A stretch of 64,000 nucleotides of DNA from Pontederia crassipes (lineage: Eukaryota > Streptophyta > Magnoliopsida > Commelinales > Pontederiaceae): contig CM060194.1 of the NCBI GenBank assembly GCA_030549335.1, positions 66,376,077-66,440,076 of the forward strand. Direction: 5' to 3'. A program made the translations under genes and the position numbers. How positions within the stretch are numbered: the first letter of the stretch is position 1; each line of letters starts with the position of its first letter. A model generated the notes under the pieces. It was not told the DNA's origin, ran no database searches, and saw nothing but the letters and a program-made list of their open reading frames with translations. Positions 47,698 through 59,482 of the stretch are shown here, one piece after another.

Positions 47698-48775
47698 AGG
47701 TGTCGGCCGTAAATGATGTCGGTGAGAGGAGATCTCGGCCGTAAAATCTCGGCCGTAAGAAACTGGCCGTAATGGTGAAACTTCGGCCGTAACGAATAGG
47801 GGGTGGCACTTTGGGCGTAAGGAAGTGGCTGTGACAGTGTTGGTTCTTCGGCCGTAAAACGAAATCGGCGTGGAAGCTTGGCCGTAACGCACAGGGTGTA
47901 ATGGTGAGACTTCGGCCGTAAGGAGAAAAACTCGCCCGGAGCTTGGCCGTAAGAGAGCGGCGGAGATGACGTGACTTCGGCCGTAATAAGTGTCGGTGTG
48001 CGGTGGAAGACCGGCCGTAACGAACCCGGAAGTGCTGGAACTTCGGCCGTAAACTCGGCGCGCTGTTGAAGCTCCGGCCGTAAGAAGTTGGAGGCTTGGC
48101 ACTTTGGGCGTAAGGGAGAAAGCTCGGCCGTAATGTACAGAGGGCAGCGCAGTGTTGAAGCTCCGGAACTTCGGCCGTAAGGAGTTTGAGCTTCGACCGT
48201 AAGAGATAGATGAAAGGGCGAGCGGTGATTGATCTGCATAACACGAGAAGAGGTAAGTATTTTATAGATGAATTGGAGGGGTAATACCTGTTCCGACAGC
48301 GCGCAGTGAAAGGTCAAATCCGGGCGTAAAGGCGTGCATTTTTCCAAGGTATGTCCGTGGTCTGCTGATGTGACATCTCGGCCGTAATGGAATGGTGGCA
48401 GGGCGTAATAGGAACCGCAGCTCTTGTCATGTCTTCGGCCGTAAAGAGCATCGTAGGGCGTGATCTTTGGCCGTAACGATGTGGCGTCTTGTCTGTTGGA
48501 ATCTTTACGGCGTGGTCAACGAGGTGATTCTCGGCCGTAACGAGGCAGCTTGTCTTGTCATGTCCGAGCTTGATGCATGTGTGACAACTCGGCCGTAATG
48601 CACACGTAATGTGTGGTAGGGCGTAATGTCTGAGCTTCGGCCGTAAAGGCTTGGCCGTAATGCATAGAGGGCGGCACGGTGTTGAGGCTCCGGAACTTCA
48701 GCCGTAAGGAACTGGCCCGGCGCTTTTGGTCTGCACAAACACGAGGTGTAAGAATTTATAGATACAATTACGGGC
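47698..48775. repeat. dense CGGCCGTAA-word array in element E
   Basis: About 30 occurrences in 1.08 kb of (c/t)TCGGCCGTAA and close variants (tTGGGCGTAA, cTTGGCCGTAA, cTCCGGCCGTAAG), one per about 36 bp. On the minus strand the word reads TTACGGCCGAAG, giving LRPK, YGRS or TAEV according to frame. All three frames lack stops over several hundred bases. The sequences between words are unrelated to one another, so this is a dispersed-word array, not a tandem repeat. Confidence 0.88.
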
Positions 48776-49552
48776 GTAAACTTACCTTTCCCTCATGATG
48801 CGCAGTGAAGGGTCACATCAAATTCAAGCAGCGTAGCGATCGGCAATTTTTCCTTTCGCCTTGTCATGTCCGAGGTGAACCCGACGTCTTAATTCATGTA
48901 TCGTTCGGTCCACGTATCCGAAGAAATGATTAGTCGAGTTCCTTTCCGTGCACAAAAAGAAATATCGATTAGATGACTCCTTAAACTATTAAAATGCTAA
49001 TCAAATAAAAATAATAAAATAAAAAAAAATTAACTTAATTAAAAAAAATGTAAATTAGTAAAATATTTGGTTGTGATTAAATATTCAATTCGGCACTGCA
49101 ACAACCAAGTGTCAGAAAAAAAATTAAATAAAATGAAAAATTAACATCTGATCAGAATGTGTGACATATAAATTTATCCAAATGATTAACTTAGTTGTGA
49201 TTAGATTTTCACTCAAGTCCTGCAACAACTAATTTTCAGTAAGAGAGATAAAAGAATAAAATACAAATATATATAAGAAAAAAAAATTCAGATAATAGGT
49301 CACGAAAAATGAGTTTTTTACTAATAAAGTCTTTCGGCATGATAGAATTTGAAAATTCGTCATTAAAATTAATTTTCGAGAGGAACTTTTCAGAAATTCT
49401 TCAAACCAATACGAATACCAAATATTAATATCGACCGAAAGAATTTATGATGATGTAAGAAATCGCACAAAATAAGTCCGAACTAATTTGCGATGATAGA
49501 GTTAATAATCAGACATAATCAAAAATTATTTTCAGAGAAGAAATAAAATTGA
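48776..49552. other. Element E AT-rich middle
   Basis: AT-rich, no coding frame. It includes two similar lines, 'tggttgtgattaaatattca...ctgcaacaac' and 'tagttgtgattagattttca...ctgcaacaac' (about 49,069-49,235), a diverged local duplication. The minus-strand TTGTTGCAG looks like a splice acceptor and is also present in D (42,427-42,435). Confidence 0.5.
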
Positions 49553-50365
49553 TCGGCCGTAATAAGGGTTTACGATCGTAATTAATCCGAGGCTCGTTCG
49601 TCCGTAAAAATCGTAAAATAGTGTTGAAAGGGATTCAACGTGAAGGCGTAATGTTGCCAAATAAATCATTACGGCCGACAAAGATTATAGTTCATATCGG
49701 CCGTAAAACAATGAGAGGTAAAACATCAACACATATAAATCGGCCGAAAAGGAGTAAAATCCATGGATGATCCATTACGGCCGAGACAACTAAATCGCTT
49801 CGGCCAAAACGAAGTCAAATCAAAAGTTCAAACTATTACAATGTTACGGCCGAGAATGAAAAAATCATAATTAAATTAGGGTCGGAAGATGGCGTAAAAA
49901 AACAAATGTTCAGAAGTCTTACGGCCGTAAAACTATGAGATTAATTCTCGGCCGTAAAAATGAAACATGAGATCATTTTGGCCGTAAAAAGATTACTTCG
50001 GCCGAGATGATGTCAACACGAGGCCGTAAAGAAAAATAGGGTTTCGGCCGAAATAATTTCGAATAAAACTCAAATGTCGAAAATTGAATCATTACGGCCG
50101 AAAATGAATTAAGCAATTCCTTACGGTCGTAAAACTACGAAATCAGATCAAAAACAAAAAATGTTACGGCCGAGAATGAAAACTGATTCGAATAGGGCGT
50201 AAAAAATTTAAACCATCGATAAACCGGGCGTAACAAGTCAAATCAAAAAACAACGTTCGGATAAAAATATTACGGCCGTAAAGATTGAAAGTTTAGAATT
50301 CAGCGAGGCCGTAAAATTAATAAAACCGACACATTAAATCTCGGTCGTAAAATCATAAGTCGACA
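49553..50365. repeat. TTACGGCCGTAA-word array in element E leader
   Basis: About 25 variants in 0.8 kb, including perfect 12-bp palindromes ttacggccgtaa at 49,919-49,930 and 50,270-50,281. It is homologous to D's leader array (41,030-42,200) in inverted orientation. Confidence 0.88.
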
Positions 50366-50575
50366 GTGAAATTTAGAAAATCCAATCGGCGTCGGATTTT
50401 AAACCGAAAGTAGATAAATAAAAAAAATGTTGTGACCTTTATCTGCAAAAGAAAAAAATGTCAGTTTATTCACAAAAATAATTAAAACAATTAATACATA
50501 TGCACAGAGAATTATTTACAATTTATTTACATCTCCTAATAATTCATAAATATCAGAAATTAATTAATAAAATAT

Positions 50576-50593
50576 TCCCCGGCAACGGCGCCA
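50576..50593 (-). other. Element E primer-binding site (tRNA-Asp type)
   Basis: Minus-strand TGGCGCCGTTGCCGGGGA lies next to the 5' LTR end. It is the usual Athila-type PBS. The same site occurs in C (53,768-53,785) and, with one change, in D (40,827-40,844). Confidence 0.85.
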
Positions 50594-50599
50594 AAAACT

Positions 50600-52290
50600 T
50601 GATGCGTTGTATTTGTAACAATAAAATTTGCTAGCAAGTGCACTAGTCACTCAAGTAATATAGTAAAAAGGAGTAAGAGTGTCGAACCCACGAGGAATAT
50701 TATTAATTCAATATCTGAAATTATAAATTAATAAGAGATGAAAAACATGGATTTTTGGAAAGAGGTTTTATGAAAATAAAATAAATAAAATAAGATAAAG
50801 ATAAGATAGTGGTGTTGAAGTTAGGCCTTAGGATGAAAATAGATCAGGATAAATATTTGAATCATAAAAGATAAATTTAATCTTTAAAGATGGATTAGAG
50901 TCTCCCTAAAGTAATCTACCATGATTAACTTGTGGTCTCCACGACTGGCATCCCTCAATTTAATTATATAGAACTATCTTAATTTAATAAGAATTGAAGT
51001 CTCCACGACTGGTACCCCCAAAATCATATTAAAATTAAGATGCATTAAATTGGATTCTCTAGACTATTAATCACTCCACAAACTGGTATAGATTAATAGA
51101 CCACACAAACTTGATTCTCCACACACTAGTTATCAAATTTATGTCAATTATTAATTCTAAATAAAATCAATTATAATTAGTATAATAAATTCTGAAATTA
51201 AACACTCCACAAACTGGTATAGCCTAATTCAGAAATTTAATTAACTAATATAAAAGCATTAAACACAATTAATAATTGATCAGAAAAGATTAAAACAAAT
51301 AAAGTAGGATCCAAACATTTTCCTTCAATTAATAATCTCCTAAAATAATAATCTTAAAAACATGGAGTTCATCCTAGAAATTCTGGAGAGAGAATAATAA
51401 AATAACAATAATAATCGAAAGAATTACACCCAAAATAGAAGTAGAGCTCTCGAATTGGGCAGACAGTCGGGCAGCCTCTCGGACTTGATCAGGGTCGCGA
51501 TCAACCTCCAGCCGTCGCACCTCTCTCCTCTTGGTCGTAGCCTGCAGAGCTCACGACTCGCCGTGGAAGAAACCTGAACTTCAGAGCACTAATTGAAACG
51601 ATGGATTCTTCACGTATTTATAGGGTGCGGACGGCCTTCAATTTGATCTCGGCCGTAACATCATACGGTTGACTTTAAAACTCGGCCAAAGATAAATCAT
51701 TTTATCATTACGCCCAAAGATAAATCTTTCTTATCTTTTTACGCCCAAAGAGTCTCGGCCGTAAGGAAATTATTTTATCTTTACTCCTTTCCATTACTCC
51801 CAAAGGATAAAAATCCTTTTATCTTTACGCCTTCAAATGTCTTGTTACGCCCAAAGATAAACTCATATCTTGTTACGCCCTTCATCTTCATGCTATTACG
51901 CCCTCCGAATTTCGGCCGTAAGGAAGGACTTCTCTTGTTACGCCCAAAAGATAAAAAAATATTTATCTTTACGCCTTCAAATGTTAGCCGTAACAAAGAA
52001 TTAAATCTTGTCACTCCTTTTGAATCTCGGCCGTAACGACTTGGGTGTAAAGCAAATCTCGGCCGTAAGGAAATTCTTTGAATTTCGGTCGAGATTTGAA
52101 TTTTCCTGCAAATAATTATCAAAATATAGTTAATCCATCCACAATTAAAATATTCAGCGATTTTAATAATTAAAATTGATAAATCCGGAATTATGATTAA
52201 AAGTGACTAAAAATGATGCATGCTATGATCAAATTATAGAAAATTTAATTAAAATAATTAACTAAAATATGTTGTATTTTGCATGCATCA
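50600..52290 (-). repeat. Element E 5' LTR (right copy)
   Basis: 1,691 bp, nearly identical to 44,736-46,428. TATA box on the minus strand at 51,615-51,622. Confidence 0.92.
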
Positions 52291-52536
52291 TATGGGCTAA
52301 AGATGAGACTTGGAAATAAAGAATTAATGGACTTAAACTTACTAAACTATGACTAGGACTTGATCTAATGAAACCAAATCTGATAAAGCAATTTAAAAGA
52401 AAAGTAACAATTCATCTAAGACGCGATAACCTAGATTAACAAAAAGAGTATTATCAAAATAAAAAAAATGTGCAATAAAGAACAATCTCACCGCGAGTAG
52501 TTGATGTGCTCGTGAACGTTCAATGCGATGACCTGA

Positions 52537-53592
52537 CTAGATGCGAGTGAATATGCACCCAACCGACTCCAACTTTCGGTAACCTTCATAAGAGATTTTG
52601 GCTTTACCTTTTAAGTCAATTTGTGATTTTTCCATATTTTGTATTGTTTTTGGACTCCTTGGACTCCATTGTTGGGATGTGGTTGGTGCTTTTGATGTTG
52701 ATGCTAATGACACGGCTCCCTCCTTTTGTTCAAGCAGAATAGGAGGCAAGTTCGTAGTTGGGGTCAGAACTTTCGAAGGCCAGCTCCTCCTTCGAACGAT
52801 TCCATCTTCAATTATATACTCGCTTGTCTACTTTATCCTCCACTCTGTAGTCCATGATCTTCTTTGATGATTTCTTCGTGGTCTCCATCTTTGCTAAGAC
52901 TTTTGATAGTGGCATGGGCATACAATAATTGGAGGAAAATTTTCTGAGCAAGGCTTTTGAGATGAGTCAATTTGAAATGAGAAATTTGCAACCTGCTTCT
53001 CCAATGCTTTAATCTTTGCCTCCATCTCCTCGAATTTATTCTGAATCTTGAATGATTGTGGAGAAGGAGGAATATCATTATTGACTTTAACTTGAGACTT
53101 CAACTGAATCAAGTGTGCTTCTAAAGATTTAATAAGTTGATACTAAAGGTTAATCTTGTTCTCAATGGTTGAAATAAATTGACACAGCATCTCCTCCAGA
53201 TTGGTCCTTGATTCAGGCGAGGACTTTTCTTCTTGTAAAGATGAGAGGGCATCATCCATATCTTGGCCGTGTTGCTTCAGATTTGAAATTTGAACCTCCA
53301 TACTCTGTATAAATTCATCTTGTGTGGAGATCTTCGTCATCAACGTCTCCATCATGTGAGTAAGCAAGACTAGTGGGTCTTGCGATGTATTACTTTACTC
53401 TGCACATGCATGGGATGGCGTGATTGTATTTTGTCATGAAAAGTTTACACCAACTTGTATAATTTTAGATGCAAATATGCCTTCGTGTTGAGGGCTAGAT
53501 AGAGCTTCAAGTTGTTCTTCTCCAGGAGCTTTGATAATCTTGCTACCTTCAATCGGCTTGGATTGTTGTCTGGATTTATTCTTCTTCGCCAT
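52537..53592 (-). pseudogene. Element C gag-like first ORF, decayed
   Basis: Minus-strand start at 53,592 (MAKKNKSRQQSKPIEGS). The frame runs with stops at about 53,445, 53,390, 53,143 and 52,894 through LTHMMETLMTKISTQDEF, MEVQISNLKQHGQDMDD and KIQNKFEEMEAKIKALEKQV. Two heptad-rich (coiled-coil-like) stretches suggest a structural protein. The position just after the PBS and the MAKKNK start fit the first ORF of an Athila/Tat-type element. I do not recognise a capsid or zinc knuckle, so the gag label is inference. Confidence 0.5.
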
Positions 53593-53767
53593 TGAAGATT
53601 AAACAATTTGTCTTTAGAATAATTTCCTGAAACACATAGATAGAAACTCTTGAAAGTATATGAAGTGAAGAATTCCAAATAAAAATATGCAATAAAAATA
53701 TTCAAATGCAAGAATAAAAATAAAATCAAGTTAACAAACAAAAGTAGAAAAACAGAATTAGAAATAG

Positions 53768-53785
53768 TCCCCGGCAACGGCGCCA
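53768..53785 (-). other. Element C primer-binding site (tRNA-Asp type)
   Basis: Minus-strand TGGCGCCGTTGCCGGGGA, six bases from the 5' LTR. Confidence 0.85.
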
Positions 53786-53791
53786 AAAACT

Positions 53792-55441
53792 TGATGCGTA
53801 CAAAATAAGCGAAATTATACTAGCAAGTATGCTAGACCGTATCATGTAATATAGAGTGTCGAACCCATGAGGACTAATCTAGATTCTTATCTTTCTAACT
53901 TAAGTTTATTAATTGAGAAAATAACAAGAATTGATTTGAGATAAAAGTAATCTGAATTGATCACAATCAGAGATAATGATGCCTTTAATTAACGTGAGAG
54001 ACAGTTAGAACTCAGACTTTATATCCCTATCGTATTCTCTTAATTATCAATAATTAAATATAGACTTCTTTTAGAAAATAAACGGATAAAAGGTATAAGA
54101 CTCAAAAGCTTGAGGACCTAACTACCCTAGTAAAGAATTATAATCAAAGCACGTTGAAAACTCAATCCACTTTAATATATTCTAAACTAAGATGCATTAA
54201 TATGAAAGGTTTCTTGAAGTAAATGACTCAAAAAAAACTTGAGAACATAACTATCTTAAATAGAAGTAAAATTAAAGATGTCGAAAACTCGATCAACTCT
54301 AATATACTTTATCTAAGATGCTTTAAGTTGCAAACCTCCGTTTAATAATATAATTGTTAGCAATTAAAACTAATTTACTAACAAAAATATCAAAATAACC
54401 AAACTCGGCCCGGGTCAGAAGGAACTCGGCCCGGGCTGACACAAACGTTTCTGATCGAGAAAAATAAGGAAGAAACCTGGCCTAGGTTGTATCCAACTCG
54501 GCCCGGGTTCTTCACAAAGAAGAATCCGATCGATTTTCCCTTGCAAAATTATGTGAAATTATATGAAATTGATGTAAGAAACTAATAAAATCATATTAAG
54601 CGTGAAATCCACATCATAACCATGTTCTCAGAAGTCTAAACAATAAAATATATTAAGAGAAAACTGAGGTTCAAACGTAGTCTTCCTCTAACAACTAAAC
54701 TAATCCATAATCGGAAGAATTAACATCAAATTCGAGGGAGAAAATGTAAAATAAAGATTAAAAATTATAAATCAAACTCCCAAGAAGTGATGGACGTCTC
54801 CGGAACAAGCCTTGGCCGAGACTATGCTCCACGATCGCCCGAAACCACGAAATCCCTACTTCTTCGATTGAATTGCAGTGGCGCGCAGTAGAACTTCGTC
54901 TCTCATTTCTGGTGCGGCTAGGACTTCAAAATCTGAGATTGCCTACTCCTTGGCTTCGTGGTACATCCATATTTATAGGGGTGGCAGCCTTTTTGGGTTC
55001 CGAGTTGAGTTCACGATTTAAATCCAAGTTAAAGTCGGCTGAAAAATCACGCGATCTGCCAGTTTGGCTGATTTGTACTAACTCGGGCCGGGTTTGATCC
55101 AACTCGGACCGGGTTCAGTTCAGATTTTATTTTCGGGTAGAAATCGATTCGGATTCAGTTTTTAACGTCAACCCAGTCCGGGTATGATGCCAGCTTGGCC
55201 CGGGTTTCTCTTGAACTCAATCATATGTGCTATTTATGCTTCGTTTTACATGCTTTTCCGATGTGATCGCTTTGCACTTCTAAAATGATGATATTGAGAA
55301 TAAAATCAGACAAAAGTGGGTAGCTTTGGACTCAAAAGAAATTAAGAAAATAAATAAGAAAAATAGATGCATGCAATGGTAAAAACTACGAAAAATAACC
55401 TAAATGATGCATGTAAAACATGTATGAAAATGCATGCATCA
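53792..55441 (-). repeat. Element C 5' LTR (right copy)
   Basis: 1,650 bp, TGATGCGTAC...GCATGCATCA, matching 36,016-37,674. CGGCCCGGG words lie at about 54,403-54,505 and 55,083-55,205. Confidence 0.9.
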
Positions 55442-55446
55442 CTAAG

Positions 55447-57006
55447 CCAAGCAGCAACATCTCACTCGTTCTCCTTCTTTCTCCAGTGTACGGGCAGCAG
55501 TGGGCAAGCAGACGACGCCGGTGTTCTTCTACGGCGAGGGCGACGTGAGACTCGGAGAGGAACACCAACGCAGTAAGGATCTTTCCTCTTCTCTTTCCCC
55601 CTGCTTCCCTCTGTTTCATTCCCTCTAAACTCGTGCCTCACTCTTCTTCTCCGACGAGTGGACAGCAGCGAGCGGGAACAGATGCCGGCGACCATCTCCA
55701 ATGACATAGGGAGCAGAGTAGGACACTGACAGCTCTAGGACGAACCGTGGATTCAGGATCTTTTCATAAGTCGTGCTTCTTGACGGAGAAAGCATGCCCG
55801 ATTTGAATACCCATGAATTGAACCCTCGAATGATTCGTGTACGATGTTATGTAGAATGATAACTTGATGATATTGATGCTAAGAACGATGAAAAGTATGT
55901 TAAAAATAATGATTGCATGTATGATCGAATCGATTAGGAAATGACCTAAATATGAATTGATTATCGACGTTTTTCATTTTTAGTTCCATGCTTAGCTTAC
56001 TTTCTATGTTGTTTAGATTCTGTATGCTCCGTAAATGCATGTTGGAATGCTCGTTGCTTAGTTAACTTAGTTGTACTTAGCCGGCGATCGTCGGAGAAAA
56101 ATGAACACTTAAAACTATTTTACGACTCGACAGAACCCGGCCCGGGTTCACCAAAACCTGGCCCGGCTCTGTCCGACCGCACCGAGTTACTGCGATCATG
56201 GCCCGGGTCTGCCATGGATGCCGAGCTCGAGCTTGAGGTGAACCAAGTCCCCGAACCGGGTCACCCACGACTTGGCCCGAGTTTCTGTGCGGAGAAGACG
56301 CTTGGGAGAGTTGACACTCCCGACTCGATCGTCCTCCAAACTCGGCCCGGGTGTAAATCAAACTCAGCCCGAGTTTTCTTCTTAATTTTTCACCCCGAGA
56401 GACCGAGCCCGATCCAGGCCAACTCGGCCCGGGTTCTCCTTCACCCGGGTTCTGGCCCTGATTTTTCGATACTTACAAATTTTTTATTCCTGATGGGAAA
56501 CCTTCTGATTTATTATCATGTTGAACTTATGAATGTTAATTCTTTGATGCTGTACAAACCCATGCCTATCACTTGAAAATGATTATCGATCTCTCATCAA
56601 GAACTGAATTAAGTATGATTTATGCTCTATGTGCCAAGAATGATGATGTTTTCTCTTAAACCTCCAACGAATGATTATGACCATGATTCCGAATTGATGA
56701 TGACTCTCATGAAAATGATGATGAATGATTATGAACCATGACATGATTAATAAGAATGATAAGAAGCAGCGACCACCCTCCTTTGGTCGACTAAAATATT
56801 TTGACAGGTGATCCGTGACCTTTGGGCATCCGTCGTGTGGACTGGAAGTCATGACCTTGTTATCTTAAACCTAATTTCTAAATAGACTTCCATCCACTGG
56901 ATTTTCTAAGCAAACAAAGACCATCGTAAGATGATGACCTGTCGTCGCCTTGATCGATCCACGAACTGAAAGACAGGCACATGTAGGATGAGGGATGATG
57001 TTCTAG
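55447..57006 (+). repeat. Element A 3' LTR, second piece
   Basis: Continues directly after C (gttctctaag|ccaagcagcaac) and matches the left LTR from 16,042 to about 17,596. It contains the CGGCCCGGG cluster (56,137-56,455). It is interrupted after tag (57,004-57,006) by CACTA element F. Confidence 0.9.
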
Positions 57007-57453
57007 CACTACAAGAATAAAGTGATTTAGCTACGAAAAGTTTTGTCGCCAATTCATCACCATTTTGTCGCCAAAGTAGTCAGCGATAGATTTGCGACAA
57101 CTTTGCGACAAAGTATTCTTGTCGCTAAATATTACTCGTTGTTTGCGACAAAAACAATTCGTCGCCAATTTGTCTCTAAATAATCTCTATATTGTCGCTA
57201 ACTTGTCGTTCATTGGCCGCCAAAGATATTGTATTTGTCAACAAGCTCCTCGCCAAGTTGACGAGAGTTGTCGCTGGTTTCCTCACGAGACTGTCGCAAC
57301 TTCGTAGTAAATGGAGACAACATTTTTGTCGCACTTTTGTCGCCATTTCATTGCTAATATTCAAAATTATTTAAAAAAATTCAAAAATACATTTACATTC
57401 ATATTTCCTAGAAGTTCAATAGAAATCTAAATATCACATAAAATCACAAAAAT

Positions 57454-57689
57454 TAAGTTAAGTTGTTGCGAGCGGGTTCATAACATTCTATTTTCTGTCT
57501 ACATTCCTACATTATGAAAAAATAATTTTATAGAAAGCCAATGCATTTATAGAGACCGCTCATATTGACATTGGGCATGGACCTCAAGATCCTTTTGAGA
57601 AACAACTAGACAAACAAGGATCTCTTCTCAAGGATAAAATACACTAAAACAGATCCATATTGCACAATAAAGTATTGACAAACTCACAT
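57454..57689 (+). repeat. direct repeat, left copy, flanking the captured gene fragment
   Basis: Starts aagttaagttgttgcgagcg and ends aaactcacat. It matches 59,248-59,482 along its length with about 15 differences by eye. Confidence 0.88.
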
Positions 57690-57979
57690 GTTACCAAGCT
57701 GAGGTGTGCCACTACGATTAGTAACAACTCCTTCTAAGTTGCAGGTCCTAGGACTCTAGAGAACCAACATACATTCGTATAATCAGATAAAAAAATAAAA
57801 ATATGAAGTCTTTTTGCATATTGCCACAATCAACAACCTTCTAAAGTATAAAAAAATCGATGCAACTTCTCTCAATTAAACATAGCATTCACGAGATAAC
57901 ATCGATCATAGCAAACTCATCGAGTCTTCTTTATTTAGTAATGCAACGAGAAAATTTGATAGAGAAAAAATTTAGTAAT

Positions 57980-59188
57980 GCAATTTCTTCCACCTTTTGC
58001 GGAATGGCGTCTTATGATCCATGTAGCCGACTCCACCTAGTGGGATAAGGCTTTGTTGTTGTTGTTGCAATTTCTTTCACCTTTTCACCAAATTTTAAGT
58101 TGGAGACCTTTGTGTGCAATGTTTTCAGTGCAATCTGGGCGTTGATAAGAGCTTCAACAATCTGGAAGTTGCTTTTTCAGAACCTCGTAATCTCTAACAG
58201 CTTCAGACCATCGCTCAAGCTAAATTCCAGATAATATTAAAATAATACAGATTCCATGAACAAAAAATAATGACATCTTGAGGAAAACAACGATAGGTGT
58301 CAAATATGAAAAAAGACTAATTACCTTGCAATTTGAGGCTGCACATCTAAGAAGAGCCTTAGTGTAGTTAGGCTGAACCTGAGAGCTTCGTTACAGTCCT
58401 CAATAGATTTCTCCAAGTGCCCGAGCTTTGATCTGCAAGCTGTTCTATTACAGTACAGAATAGGATTTGAGGGATCATATTTAAGACCTTCCCCATAGGA
58501 TAAAGATGCTTCCATAAATTTTCCAGAATTAGACAATTCATTCCCCAGCGCACGAGCCCGAGCTACTGTTCTCACATTGTTCAGCACCTTTGTCACTTCT
58601 ATGTTTCCAGGATCCATCTGCCTAGCTTTTTCAGCTGCTGCAATAGAATTTTCAAACCTGAAATTGATAAAGTCATTCACAACTACCAAAATAGTTTGAA
58701 GTACCATAAATTATGTACATTTAAGGACTTACCTTCCTACAGCCATTTCAATTTGGTGCGTACGACATAGAAGTATGAATTGGCTAGCATGCCAAAAGAT
58801 CTTACATTTGAGAACGATGAGGATAAGCTTTCAAGTTTTGATGCATTGGAAAGTGATGCCTCAGCATAACCTAATTGATTGAGCCTAAGAAAGGCCTCCG
58901 CCCTCACTGTAACAAGCCACGAAAAGCAAAAGCCATAACGTTGCAATATTTATTTGTCTATAGGTTTACTACAAAACTTGAGGAAACAAGGAATTACCAA
59001 GGGAGATGCATCCGCTCCTTCTGTGATAGCAGCACTTCTCTCCCTTAATGCACTTTTCCAATCTCCAACCTTCCGAGCATCTGCACATAGAGCCAAATGT
59101 CTCTCAAGAGATTGGAGTTTCTGCAACTCGACAAGATCCTACTGTGGCCCAGACAGGAAGAGATGTGTGCGAGCATTCTCAACATGAC
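57980..59188 (-). pseudogene. captured TTL-type (TPR-thioredoxin-like) gene fragment in CACTA F
   Basis: Minus-strand exons with GT-AG introns. Exon a, 59,188-58,998 (VENARTHLFLSGPQ, then a TAG, then LQKLQSLERHLALCADARKV). Exon b, 58,906-58,733 (RAEAFLRLNQLGYAEASLSN, FGMLANSYFYVVR). Exon c, 58,657-58,325 (RFENSIAAAEKARQMDPGN, ARALGNELSNSGKFMEASLS, NRTACRSKLGHLEKSIEDCN). Exon d, from 58,219 (LERWSEAVRDYEVLKKQLP, VEALINAQIALKTL, VSNLKFGEKVKEI). These match the middle TPR repeats of plant TTL proteins, which act in osmotic-stress and brassinosteroid responses. The thioredoxin-like end and the N-terminus are absent. One-base deletions at about 58,754, 58,374 and near 58,160, and the TAG, disable it. 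Retained introns show capture at DNA level. Confidence 0.85.
57999..58066 (+). mobile_element. 5'-truncated Au-like SINE inside the captured exon
   Basis: ggaatggcgt...gatccatgtagccgac..gggataaggctttgttgttgttgtt is the same 3' end as the SINE at 3457-3656. It is flanked by gcaatttcttccacctttt (57,980-57,998) and gcaatttctttcacctttt (58,067-58,085), a 19-bp duplication with one mismatch. Confidence 0.82.
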
Positions 59189-59247
59189 CTACACAATAAT
59201 TTGAAATCAGAACAAGCATACAATTTGAAATCAGAACATACTATTTT

Positions 59248-59482
59248 AAGTTAAGTTGCTATGAGCGGGTTCATATCATACTATTTTATGTCTACATTCC
59301 TACAATATAAAAAAATAATTTTGTAGAAAGCCAATGCATTTATAGAGACTGCTGATATTGACATTGGGCATGGACCTCAAGATCCTTTTGAGAAACAACT
59401 AGACAAACAAGGATCTCTTCTCAAGGATAAAATACATTAAAACAGATCCATATTGGACAATAAAGTATTGATAAACTCACAT
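59248..59482 (+). repeat. direct repeat, right copy, flanking the captured gene fragment
   Basis: Matches 57,454-57,689. Together the two copies bracket the TTL exons. Confidence 0.88.

Larger units (their letters stand above)
44736..52290 (-). mobile_element. Element E: young non-autonomous Athila-like LTR element in C
   Basis: 7,555 bp with a perfect tatgg target duplication (44,731-44,735 and 52,291-52,295). LTRs 44,736-46,428 and 50,600-52,290 show only about eight substitutions and one or two single-base indels by eye. Orientation is minus: PBS complement 50,576-50,593, PPT (AGCTTGGGGGAGTT) at 46,429-46,442. No gag, RT or integrase is recognisable inside. The interior is a leader homologous to D's, an AT-rich middle, a dense word array and a tail with the tandem module shared with C. 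It would need proteins supplied by a related autonomous element. Confidence 0.93.
36016..55441 (-). mobile_element. Element C: Athila-like LTR retrotransposon in A's 3' LTR
   Basis: LTRs 36,016-37,674 and 53,792-55,441 run TGATGC...GCATCA, with a perfect target duplication ctaag (36,011-36,015 and 55,442-55,446). Orientation is minus: the PBS complement (tRNA-Asp type, TGGCGCCGTTGCCGGGGA) abuts the right LTR. Without the two nested elements it is about 8.4 kb. The interior holds a gag-like region near the 5' LTR, a spacer, an Athila ORF-1-like protein and a tandem-repeat tail. I see no RT or integrase, so it appears non-autonomous. D is inserted in the ORF-1-like gene and E in the spacer. Confidence 0.9.

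Noticed and set aside
47475-48347. 290-codon minus-strand frame as a protein-coding gene
   Set aside because: It is the word array read in one of three equally open frames. No domain and no unique start context. Kept only as a finding.
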